Assembly (NCBI GenBank): GCA_030427505.1
Contig: JAUICH010000023.1
Coordinates: forward strand, 36,349-100,348
Source of the DNA: Verrucomicrobiia bacterium
GTDB lineage: Bacteria; Verrucomicrobiota; Verrucomicrobiia; Verrucomicrobiales; DEV007
Direction: 5' to 3'
Length of the DNA: 64,000 bases
Position numbers and translations under genes: made by a program. This document shows positions 1 to 9,908 of this stretch, piece by piece. Every line of letters starts with the position of its first letter. Within the stretch, counting starts at the first letter, position 1. The notes under the pieces are model-generated. The model ran no database searches. It saw only the letters and a list, made by a program, of their open reading frames with translations, and was not told the origin of the DNA.

Positions 1-485
1 GGCGTGTCCTCATTATTCAGGAGATCGTGAGGGTAGCGAAACGCGTCGCCGTCCTTTTCATTCACCAGCGCCAGGTAGCGGCTTTCGCGAACCTGGGCGT
101 CGCGCGTGACGCCGATGGGGAGATCCGGGCGGCCGTAGAAGGTGTTGATGGCGTCGGTGAAAGGACCGGTGAGAGGATTGATTTTGGAAATGGTGACACC
201 GAGCAGTTCGCAGGCGCCGCGATCTTCCAAAGTGTGCAGCATGGCGAGCGCCAGGACATCGTCCACGTCGCCGGAGATGTCGGTATCGAAGATGACCTTA
301 ACGGGTTCGTCCGCTTGAACCGTCCCACTGCAAGCCAGTAAAGCTCCCGCGAAAAAGGCGAAGGCAGCACTCCAGCCCAAGGCGAATTTGGAGTGAGGTG
401 GCAGAGCGCGGTTTGTTAAAACCGCGCGGCGACACCGCTTTGGGAGGAGACCCGCGAATTTCCCTAACAAGCACTCCAAACCCAT
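1..485 (-). CDS. Inosine/uridine-type nucleoside hydrolase, secreted lipoprotein (3' end beyond window)
   Basis: Partial gene read from the minus strand and cut by the left edge. The translation has the calcium-binding signature of the nucleoside hydrolase family, VIFDTDISGDVDDVLAL at about residues 62-78, so it should hydrolyse the N-glycosidic bond of ribonucleosides to ribose and base. A hydrophobic stretch ending in a lipobox (GALLAC, Cys about 52) points to an exported lipoprotein. The ATG at 485 was chosen because GGGAGG lies seven bases upstream. The frame is also open, without a stop, back to an ATG at 653 that abuts the permease stop (TAAATG), passing through dispersed-repeat DNA, so the true start is uncertain. 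The leader before residue 33 looks repeat-derived. It lies downstream of a ribose-type binding protein and permease, which suggests extracytoplasmic nucleoside breakdown coupled to ribose uptake. Function is well supported by the motif; start and substrate are inferred. Confidence 0.8.
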   Translation of the reverse strand, partial: MGLECLLGKFAGLLPKRCRRAVLTNRALPPHSKFALGWSAAFAFFAGALLACSGTVQADEPVKVIFDTDISGDVDDVLALAMLHTLEDRGACELLGVTISKINPLTGPFTDAINTFYGRPDLPIGVTRDAQVRESRYLALVNEKDGDAFRYPHDLLNNEDT

Positions 486-500
486 TCGCCTGCCTCCCAA

Positions 501-593
501 ACCGGGCTGACGGCCCGGCCGCGCAAAGCCCAGGGTTTCAACCCTGGGAATCCTGACGGATATACCATTGCGGGCTGAAGGCCCGCGCGCGAA
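501..593. repeat. Three-hairpin intergenic repeat, copy 1
   Basis: Three successive palindromes: CCGGGCTGACGGCCCGG, a CAGGGTTTCAACCCTG arm and GCGGGCTGAAGGCCCGC. In the opposite orientation it matches the copies at 18768, 39084 and 63708, sharing the TTCA/TGAA loops and the GCTTTGNGCG connector. It lies inside the open frame upstream of the nucleoside hydrolase start. Confidence 0.7.
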
Positions 594-653
594 CTTCCGT
601 TGGTCACCCTCTACGTTCGCATCCTTAAAGGCTTTCTTCGCTGCCGTCTTCAT

Positions 654-1661
654 TTACTGAATTTTTCCTTTGGTTTTCAGTTTTCCGGCCCGCCAGGCAT
701 CGACGATGACGGCCAGGACGATGACCACGCCAGTAATGAGGAGTTTGACCGGTTCCGAAGCGCCCACCTGGGCGAGACCGGCGCCGAGGGTGGCCATGAT
801 GAGGACGCCGAAAAAACTGCCCACCACCGAACCGCGACCGCCCATGAGGCTGGTGCCGCCGATTACCACGGCGGCGATGGCGGAAAGCTCCAGCCCCGCG
901 CCCGCGTTAGGATCGACGGCGGCGAGGCGAGAACTATCAAAGGCCGCGCCCAGCCCGGCCATGGCTCCGGCGATGACGAAGACGGCGATCTTGATGGGCT
1001 TGGTGTCAATGCCAGAGTAGCGGGCGGCGTCTTCATTTGCGCCGATGACGAGGACGTTGCGGCCAAACACCGTCCGGCGCAGCACCCACTGGCCCGCGAT
1101 GACGAGGGCGACCGCGACCACGAAGGCGGTGGAAATGCCAATGCCCGGCAGCGGCGCGCCGATCCACTCCACGGGTTTCCCGATGTACTTCGTCTGCGAG
1201 TTCGTGCCCAGGTAGGCGAGGCCGCGGGCGATCTGCATCATGCCCAGGGTAACGATGAAGCTCGGCACCGAGAAGCGCACCGAGACCCAGCCATTGGCCA
1301 GGCCGCAGAGCAGCCCGCCCAGCATGGCCAGGGGCAGCGCCAGCACGAGCGGCCAGTGCCAGTCCGCCATGGCCACGCCCAGTACCGCGCCGCCTAAGGC
1401 GAGCACCGCGCCGACGGAGAGGTCGATGCCCGCGGTGAGGATGACGAAGGTCATGCCGACGGAAATTACGGCCAGGGCGGGCACCTGGTTGGCGATGGAG
1501 TGGAAGGTGCCCGGCTTCAGGAAGTTGTCACTGGCCAGGCCAAAGGCCGCGATGACGGCGATGAGCACACCGGTTAGCCCGAGCCATTCGCCCATGCCGG
1601 GGAAGGAACGCCGCGCGGTGGCCGCTTTTCCGTCCGGGGTCGCTGGGGCGGACTCGGTCAT
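654..1661 (-). CDS. Ribose-type sugar ABC transporter permease (RbsC family)
   Basis: 335-residue inner-membrane permease of the branched-chain amino acid/ribose (BPD_transp_2) family. It is highly hydrophobic, with the family hallmark GIDLSVGAVLALGG near residue 80, the cytoplasmic loop VFGRNVLVIGANEDAARYSG near residue 200 that contacts the ATPase, and IGGTSLMGGRGSVVG near residue 270. Length is normal for RbsC. The ATG is preceded by a 55-base gap from the upstream binding-protein gene, so the two are probably cotranscribed. No RbsA-type ATPase lies between or before them in the window. Substrate is likely ribose or another pentose/nucleoside-derived sugar, an inference strengthened by the nucleoside hydrolase gene that follows. 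Confidence 0.92.
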   Translation of the reverse strand: MTESAPATPDGKAATARRSFPGMGEWLGLTGVLIAVIAAFGLASDNFLKPGTFHSIANQVPALAVISVGMTFVILTAGIDLSVGAVLALGGAVLGVAMADWHWPLVLALPLAMLGGLLCGLANGWVSVRFSVPSFIVTLGMMQIARGLAYLGTNSQTKYIGKPVEWIGAPLPGIGISTAFVVAVALVIAGQWVLRRTVFGRNVLVIGANEDAARYSGIDTKPIKIAVFVIAGAMAGLGAAFDSSRLAAVDPNAGAGLELSAIAAVVIGGTSLMGGRGSVVGSFFGVLIMATLGAGLAQVGASEPVKLLITGVVIVLAVIVDAWRAGKLKTKGKIQ

Positions 1662-1716
1662 TGGGTGTGGATCCGTGGAAGAGGAGGGGAGGTAGAAAAG
1701 TCCCAGCCAATCCGGA

Positions 1717-2709
1717 TTAGAGAGTGTCTTTCGTCACCAGGTCCACCGGTGTTTTCCGGTCTTCCGGCGCGGCATTGCCGCCGAGGATGTCGAGCGCGGC
1801 TTCGATGCCGAACACGGCCAGCTGGTCCGCGTGCTGATCGGCGGTGGCCTCCAGTCGGCCTTCCTGGATGAGGCTTTGCGCGGCGGAAATGTTATCGAAG
1901 CCGACGACCTTGACCTTTCCTTCCTTGCCCGCGGCTTTCACGGCGGCGGCGGCGCCCAGGGCCATGCTGTCATTGCTGGCCAGGATGGCGCTCAGGTCCG
2001 GGTGTTCCTGGAGGATGGCGGCGCTAAGGGTGTTGGCCTTTTCCATTTCCCATTGCCCGCTCTGGACGGTGACGATGTCCGCGCCGGCGGCTTTCATGGC
2101 GTCCTCGAACCCGGCGCGGCGTTGCTGAGCATTGAAGGCCGTGGGCACGCCTTCCAGGATGGCGACCTTGGCTCCGGCGGGCAGGGTTTTGGCCAGGGCA
2201 TCGCCGACCAGCTTCGCGCCCTCGCGGTTGTCCGGGCCGACGAAGGGGATCTTCGCGCCCGCCTCGGCCAGCACGGTGTCATCGAGTTTGTTGTCGATGT
2301 TGACGACGACGATCCCCGCGTCCTGGGCCCGCTTCAGCACGGGCACGAGCGCTTTCGAATCCGCCGGGGCGATGACGATGGCATCGACGCCACGCGCCAT
2401 CATTTGTTCCACCAGGTTCACTTGCGCCCCGAGATCGGTCTCGTTCTTGATGCCATTGACGATGAGGCCGTAGTCCTCCGCGTGTTCGCCATGATGCGCC
2501 TCGGCGCCGTCGGCCATGGTCTTGAAGAACTCGTTGGCCAGAGACTTCATGATCAGCGCGACTTCCGGTTTGCCGGAGTCTTCTTTGCCGCCGTTTGCGT
2601 CCGCGCTGGAAGATTCATCGGAGGAACTGCCTCCGCAGGACGTGAGGAAAAGCGCGGCGGCGGCCAGAGAGGCGGCGATGCGGGAAGAGAGGAACAAGGG
2701 GGATTTCAT
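1717..2709 (-). CDS. Ribose-type periplasmic sugar-binding lipoprotein
   Basis: 330 residues with a lipoprotein signal (about residues 1-25, lipobox FLTSC, Cys about 25), a Ser/Asp-rich linker, then a Peripla_BP_4 domain from about residue 47 (PEVALIMKSLANEFFK). Ribose-binding-protein features are visible: an IAPADSKALVPVL segment, PFVGPDNREGAKLVGDAL in the centre, ASNDSMALGA and VVGFDN toward the C terminus. The start was placed at the ATG at 2709 because the signal peptide begins there; the frame stays open further upstream into repeat DNA, which is not credible coding. A consensus -35 box and a perfect LacI-type palindrome sit just upstream. It is the first gene of the binding protein-permease-nucleoside hydrolase set. 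Ligand identity (ribose versus another furanose) is inferred from family and context. Confidence 0.93.
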   Translation of the reverse strand: MKSPLFLSSRIAASLAAAALFLTSCGGSSSDESSSADANGGKEDSGKPEVALIMKSLANEFFKTMADGAEAHHGEHAEDYGLIVNGIKNETDLGAQVNLVEQMMARGVDAIVIAPADSKALVPVLKRAQDAGIVVVNIDNKLDDTVLAEAGAKIPFVGPDNREGAKLVGDALAKTLPAGAKVAILEGVPTAFNAQQRRAGFEDAMKAAGADIVTVQSGQWEMEKANTLSAAILQEHPDLSAILASNDSMALGAAAAVKAAGKEGKVKVVGFDNISAAQSLIQEGRLEATADQHADQLAVFGIEAALDILGGNAAPEDRKTPVDLVTKDTL

Positions 2710-2726
2710 GAGTTTTGAGGCGGATC

Positions 2727-2762
2727 GCGCAAACGTTTGCGCAAAGTTGAGGGGATTGTCAA
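2727..2762 (-). promoter_or_regulatory. Promoter with LacI-family operator ahead of the sugar-binding protein gene
   Basis: GCGCAAACGTTTGCGC at 2727-2742 is a perfect 16-bp palindrome with the central CG and flanking AAA/TTT typical of LacI/PurR/RbsR operators. On the minus strand TTGACA (2757-2762) is a perfect -35 box, so the palindrome covers the expected -10 and start site. The LacI-family gene at 3568-4611 is the obvious candidate repressor. Confidence 0.75.
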
Positions 2763-2939
2763 ACCGAATCTCTACACAAAACTGCTGTTGGGGCTCAAAC
2801 CTTCCTGGGGGAAAAGTGACCGTTGGGGCTGTCTGTGTGAATAACAGCCGTGCTTTCCCGCATCTCCTTCGTTTTTCGGAATATTGGGTGTGGATGAGAG
2901 AGGGGCCTGAGGGCGTAAGGAACGGGATGTAGGGACGGC

Positions 2940-3486
2940 GGACGTCTTCTCCCCCCACCGCGCCTCCGGCTCCCTCCGCAGAGCGGCAAAAGAAAATTTG
3001 CCGCACTCTAGAGAAGCTTCGCTTCCCCGGACAGTCTGGGGCTTGGCGGATGTCTTTGATTTCATGGGGCTTACTTAATGAGTAATGTGGCTGTTGATCG
3101 CAAGTCAGATGGACTTGGTGTGGCGGGAGTTGTTTCTCACGACGTTTTCCTGAAGCTCAACGCTAACGGGGACGCGTAGCGTCTTTGGACTGCGGTGATC
3201 TGAATCACCGCTTTGGGGAGGGAGCCGGAGGCGTGGTGGGGCAGGTTTGGCGAGCGCGGTCCTAACACACGTCTCCCATGCCCGATATCTTCCGGCGAAT
3301 GGGGTGGAGGGCCACGGAACAGAGAAAACGGACGCGCCTCGCCCCCGCCACGCCTCCGGCTGCCTGCCGCAAAGCTCCGAAGAATCGGAGCACTCCAAAG
3401 AAGCTTCGCTTCCCCGGACAGTCTGGGGTTTGGCGGATATCCTTGATCTCCTAGGGCTTACTTATAGAGTTATGTGGCTTCGCTGA
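2940..3486. repeat. Cluster of three dispersed repeats filling the gap upstream of the sugar-binding gene
   Basis: Two direct copies (about 2940-3095 and 3335-3486) share CGCCTCCGGCT, then GCACTC, AGAAGCTTCGCTTCCCC, GGACAGTCTGGGG and GGGCTTACTTA. An inverted copy sits at about 3160-3260 (TTTGGACTGCGGTGAT, AATCACCGC, GGAGCCGGAGGCG). Related copies occur at 8660-8772, around 19066-19275 and, partly, at 24560-24600. I see no credible gene between 2763 and 3567. Confidence 0.7.
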
Positions 3487-3567
3487 GGAGATCCATCAGT
3501 GCTATCCGTGTCTTTGACTTCGCGTTCGCTCCGTCTATCTACGCTTCGCTTCGATTGTGGTTGTCCC

Positions 3568-4611
3568 TCAGGAAATCGTCCTTACCGACTCCCGGCTTAC
3601 GATCTTGGCCTTCAGGACCTCCAGGCGGTTTTCGCGGGCGTGGACTTTTCCGGCGAGGACTTCGAGGAGGCGGCTGGCGGCGAGGCGGGCCATTTCTTCG
3701 ACGGGTTGGGCGACGGTGGTGAGGGGAGGGGAGACCAGGGAGGACCAGGGCTGTTCGTCGAAGGCGACGACGGAGACGGCTTCGGGGACGGAGAGGTTCA
3801 GGGCGTGGAGTGACTCCAGCAGGCCGAGGGTGATCTGGCCGCCGAAGGGGATGATGGCGGTGGGGCGGTTCTTAGGCTTAGCGTTTTGGAAAATGTCGCG
3901 GGTGGCTTTCGCGGCGGTGGCGGCGGTGTAGTCGCCGCCGGCCATGGGGCAATCTGTTAGGGGAATGCCGGCTTCTTTCAGAGCGGCCTGAAAGCCTTTG
4001 AAACGTTCGCCATCGGGGAAGGAACCTTCCAGGCCGCGCAGGCAGGCGATCCGGCGATGGCCGCGCCCGGTGAGGTGATGGACGGCTTCCTTCGCGGCGG
4101 CGATATTATCCGTGGCGACCATTGGGAAGGGGAGGTCGGGGAAGATCCGATCCATCAGCACGACAGGCACGGTGGTTTCCACCAGCGCGGAGACGGCGCC
4201 GAGTTTCTGTCCGACGGGGGCGATGATGAGGCCCTCCGCCTTCCGGGAGAGCATGACGCGCAGGAGTTCGGCCTCCACGTCCGCGTCTTCCGCCGAGTCG
4301 CAAAGCAGCACGGCGTAGCCTTCCTTGCGGAAGCGGCGCTCGATGCCCTGGGCGAAGGCGGCGAAGAAGGGGTTCGCCACGTCGGGGACGATGAGGCCGA
4401 TGGTCCGGGTGCGGCCCAGGCGGAGGCTGGCGCCGATGGGGTCGGGCCGCACGCCGAACTGAGCGGCCGCCGTCTGGATGCGTTCTTCGGTTTGCTTGCT
4501 GATCCGGAAACGGCGCGCCTGGCCGCTGAGGACCCGCGAAACGGTGGTCACGGATATACCGAGATGCCGCGCCAGTTCTTGGAGATTGGTAGGATCGGAG
4601 CTTTCGCCCAT
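3568..4611 (-). CDS. LacI-family transcriptional regulator
   Basis: 347 residues. An N-terminal helix-turn-helix of LacI type is clear at about residues 8-30 (NLQELARHLGISVTTVSRVL), followed by the hinge region with IGLIVPDVANPFFAAFAQG at about 70-90 and a periplasmic-binding-protein-like effector domain ending in VVAFDEQPWSSLVSPPLTTV. The size is usual for the family. The gene lies upstream of, and in the same direction as, the sugar-binding protein gene, whose promoter carries a perfect LacI-type palindrome, so it probably represses or modulates that locus in response to ribose or a related sugar. It is divergent from the GntR gene at 4752. Family assignment is firm; the effector and target are inferred. 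Confidence 0.93.
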   Translation of the reverse strand: MGESSDPTNLQELARHLGISVTTVSRVLSGQARRFRISKQTEERIQTAAAQFGVRPDPIGASLRLGRTRTIGLIVPDVANPFFAAFAQGIERRFRKEGYAVLLCDSAEDADVEAELLRVMLSRKAEGLIIAPVGQKLGAVSALVETTVPVVLMDRIFPDLPFPMVATDNIAAAKEAVHHLTGRGHRRIACLRGLEGSFPDGERFKGFQAALKEAGIPLTDCPMAGGDYTAATAAKATRDIFQNAKPKNRPTAIIPFGGQITLGLLESLHALNLSVPEAVSVVAFDEQPWSSLVSPPLTTVAQPVEEMARLAASRLLEVLAGKVHARENRLEVLKAKIVSRESVRTIS

Positions 4612-4700
4612 GGAACACCCAAGATGAAGGAAGCGCCGCGGGAAGCAAAGAAGATGTTCGCGGGAACTGGCCTTGGGGAAACTCCGGGTCAGAGTTGATT

Positions 4701-4751
4701 TTGGATATTTTTTGTTTGAAGTCTATAGATTTTCGCTATTGGTCCATAGAA
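4701..4751 (+). promoter_or_regulatory. Promoter and candidate operator of the GntR-family gene
   Basis: TTGGAT (4701-4706), a 17-base spacer and TATAGA (4724-4729) form a plausible sigma-70 promoter. Two near-identical direct repeats, GTCTATAGAT (4721-4730) and GTCCATAGAA (4742-4751), start 21 bp apart, about two helical turns. An imperfect palindrome CTATTGGTCCATAG (4736-4749) falls at the expected start site. This suggests autoregulation. No clear Shine-Dalgarno precedes the ATG at 4752. Confidence 0.5.
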
Positions 4752-5438
4752 ATGGAAGGGAATCAGTCCGATCGCGCTTATCAGTATCTGCGCCGGAAAA
4801 TCCTGAACCGGGAACTCGTTCCCGGCACGCGGGTCCGGTACGGGCCGGTGGGTAAGGAGATCGGCGTCAGCGCGACGCCGGTGCGGGAGGCGATTGGCAA
4901 GCTGGCGCACGAGGGGCTGGTGGAACTGGTGCCGCAATCGGGCGCCATCGTGAAAACGCCCACGCGGAAAGACGCGATCGAGGTCTATGAAATGCGCGAG
5001 GCGATCGAGCCCTTTGCCGCGATGAAAGCCTGCCAACTGATCGGGCGGAAGCAGTTTAAGACGATGGAGGAATCCCTGGACGTGATGCGGGCGCTGCACG
5101 CGAAGGCCGTGCTGCACGAGTTCGAGGGCGCGGTGGACAAAGGGCTCTTTGACCGCGCGGACCTGGAATTTCACCTCACCATCCTGGAGGCGGCGGACAA
5201 TCAGCGGATGCTGAAGGCGGTGGCGGACTATCACCTGCTGACGGGCATCATCGGCGCCGAGCGGCACGACTACGACGCGGAGGTGCTGGCGATGACCATC
5301 GAGGATCACGAAGCCATTCTGTCAGGGCTCGCCGCGCGGGAGCCGGAGGAGGTGCGGCGGTCCATGGTGACGCACATCCGGAACAGCCGCCAACTGACCC
5401 TCAGTCTCCTGGACGGCGGCGTTCGCGCGTGGATGTGA
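4752..5438 (+). CDS. GntR-family regulator, FadR/FCD subfamily
   Basis: 228 residues from the ATG at 4752. The winged helix occupies about residues 5-70 (VGVSATPVREAIGKL-like recognition segment: GVSATPVREAIGKLAHEGLV). An all-helical FCD ligand domain follows, with DLEFHLTILEAADNQRML and HEAILSGLAARE, the pattern that places the metal-binding Asp and His residues. A TTG at 4695 in the same frame would add 19 residues but overlaps the predicted promoter, so the ATG is preferred. It precedes the glycan-degradation genes by 108 bases, on the same strand, and is the likely local regulator. FCD-type effectors are usually small organic acids or sugar acids; which one acts here is unknown. Confidence 0.92.
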   Translation: MEGNQSDRAYQYLRRKILNRELVPGTRVRYGPVGKEIGVSATPVREAIGKLAHEGLVELVPQSGAIVKTPTRKDAIEVYEMREAIEPFAAMKACQLIGRKQFKTMEESLDVMRALHAKAVLHEFEGAVDKGLFDRADLEFHLTILEAADNQRMLKAVADYHLLTGIIGAERHDYDAEVLAMTIEDHEAILSGLAAREPEEVRRSMVTHIRNSRQLTLSLLDGGVRAWM

Positions 5439-5546
5439 CAGCGCGTCTTTCAGGCAATTTCAGGAATTCACATTTTCGACTCTTCAAACCCCCGGACAAC
5501 GGTTCAAGATTTCACCAATCCCAGACTCAACCCTGTAAACCCCAAG

Positions 5547-8597
<3,051 letters not shown>

Positions 8598-8659
8598 GGA
8601 AGTGGATCGATTGGAAGGCCAATTGGAAATCGAAGATCGTACGCTTGTGAGTCATCCAC

Positions 8660-8772
8660 GCTATTTCCCGCCCGCCGCGCCTCCGGCTCCTGCCCCAGAA
8701 CGGTCCGAGCCGGACTGGCGGAAGATTCGCCGCACTCTAGAGAGGCTTCGCCTCCCTGGGTGGTTTGGGGTG
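8660..8772. repeat. Dispersed GAGGCTTCGCCTC-type repeat abutting the second sialidase-like gene
   Basis: Matches the 2940-3095 element: CGCGCCTCCGGCTCC, CGCCGCACTCTAGAGAGGC and CTTCGCCTCCCTGGGTGGTTTGGGG. It includes the hairpin GCGGAAGATTCGCCGC. It ends exactly where the downstream signal peptide begins, and its frame is open into that gene. Confidence 0.65.
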
Positions 8773-9861
8773 TTTCTTTTGGCTATTTTGTTAGGGGGTG
8801 GTCCAGCTTCCTTGTTGGCTGCGAAAGAAAAGCAGAGTGGTCACGAGGCGGTGGTGAAGTCGGAGTTTATCTATACGGAGGCTCCGTTTCCGCAGTGTCA
8901 TGCTTCGACGATTGTGGAGACGCCGGAGGGATTGGTGACGGCTTGGTTCGGGGGGACGAAGGAGGGGAACCCGGACGTGGGGATCTGGCTTTCGCGGCAG
9001 GTGGATGGGAAATGGACGGCGCCGGTGGAGGTGGCGAATGGGGCGGAGACGGAGAACCCGCGGGTGAACTGCTTGAACCCGGTGCTGTTCCAGGCGCCGG
9101 ATGGGCCCTTGCTGCTGTTTTATAAGACGGGCAAGTGGTGGGGCTACGTGAAACGGTCCGAGGATGGTGGGAGGACCTGGTCTCTGCCGGAAAGGCTCTA
9201 CAACCAGTTCATTGGGCCGGTGAAGAACAAGCCGGTGCTGCTGAAGGATGGCAGCATTCTAAGCCCATCGAGCAGCGAGTTTGACACGCCGGAGGGGCGG
9301 AAGTGGCTGACGCATTTCGAGCGCAGCACGAATGGGGGAAAGAGCTGGGAGTTTATTGGGCCGGTGAATGACGGGATCGAGATCGGGGCCATTCAGCCAA
9401 GCATTCTCTTTCATGGCGACGAACATCTCCAGGCCCTGGGCCGGACGCGGCAGGGGAAGATCTTTACGATCGAGTCTCTGGACGGCGGGCTGACCTGGGG
9501 AGAGATGGGTTTGTTAGAGCTGCCGAACCCGAATTCCGGGACGGACGCGGTGACCTTGAAGGATGGGCGGCATGTGCTGATCTACAATCACACCGATCCC
9601 CGGCCGGAAGGGAAGAATGGGTTTCGGTCTCCGCTGAACGTGGCGGTTTCCCAGGATGGAAAGCAGTGGGACGCCGTGATGCGGCTGGAGACGGAGCCGA
9701 AGAAAGAGTTCAGCTATCCGGCGATCATTCAGACGGCGGACGGGCTGGTGCACGTCACTTACACCTACCGGCGGGAGACGATCAAGCATGTGGTGCTGGA
9801 CCCGGCGAAGCTTTCCGGGACCCCGATTGTAGACGGCGTGTGGCCGGAGAGTGTGGAGTGA
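8770..9861 (+). CDS. Secreted sialidase-like (BNR_2) protein
   Basis: About 363 residues from the GTG at 8770. It is a stand-alone version of the C-terminal domain of the preceding gene: FPQCHASTIVETPEG, TAWFGGTKEGNPDVGIW, GPVKNKPVLLKDGSILSPSS, PNPNSGTDAVTLKDGRH and EFSYPAIIQTADGLVHVTY are shared almost block for block. A hydrophobic signal-like segment (VFLLAILLGGGPASLLAA) starts right at the end of a dispersed repeat. The frame is open upstream to GTG codons at 8647 and 8560, but that stretch is repeat DNA, and no start has a convincing Shine-Dalgarno, so the 5' end is unresolved. It is probably an exo-acting glycosidase on a sulfated or sialylated glycan; the activity is inferred from family only. 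Confidence 0.88.
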   Translation: MFLLAILLGGGPASLLAAKEKQSGHEAVVKSEFIYTEAPFPQCHASTIVETPEGLVTAWFGGTKEGNPDVGIWLSRQVDGKWTAPVEVANGAETENPRVNCLNPVLFQAPDGPLLLFYKTGKWWGYVKRSEDGGRTWSLPERLYNQFIGPVKNKPVLLKDGSILSPSSSEFDTPEGRKWLTHFERSTNGGKSWEFIGPVNDGIEIGAIQPSILFHGDEHLQALGRTRQGKIFTIESLDGGLTWGEMGLLELPNPNSGTDAVTLKDGRHVLIYNHTDPRPEGKNGFRSPLNVAVSQDGKQWDAVMRLETEPKKEFSYPAIIQTADGLVHVTYTYRRETIKHVVLDPAKLSGTPIVDGVWPESVE

Positions 9862-9908
9862 GGCGCGAGAGAATTTAAGAGAACAGGAAGCGAGATCCCC
9901 CAAGCAAG

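Noticed and set aside
2727..2742. Naming the palindrome a PurR box
   Set aside because: The sequence closely resembles the enterobacterial PurR site, but many LacI-family proteins share this core and the neighbouring regulator is next to sugar-uptake genes.
2710..3006. N-terminal extension of the sugar-binding protein to 429 residues
   Set aside because: The extension covers the operator, the -35 box and repeat DNA. The lipoprotein signal starts at the ATG at 2709.
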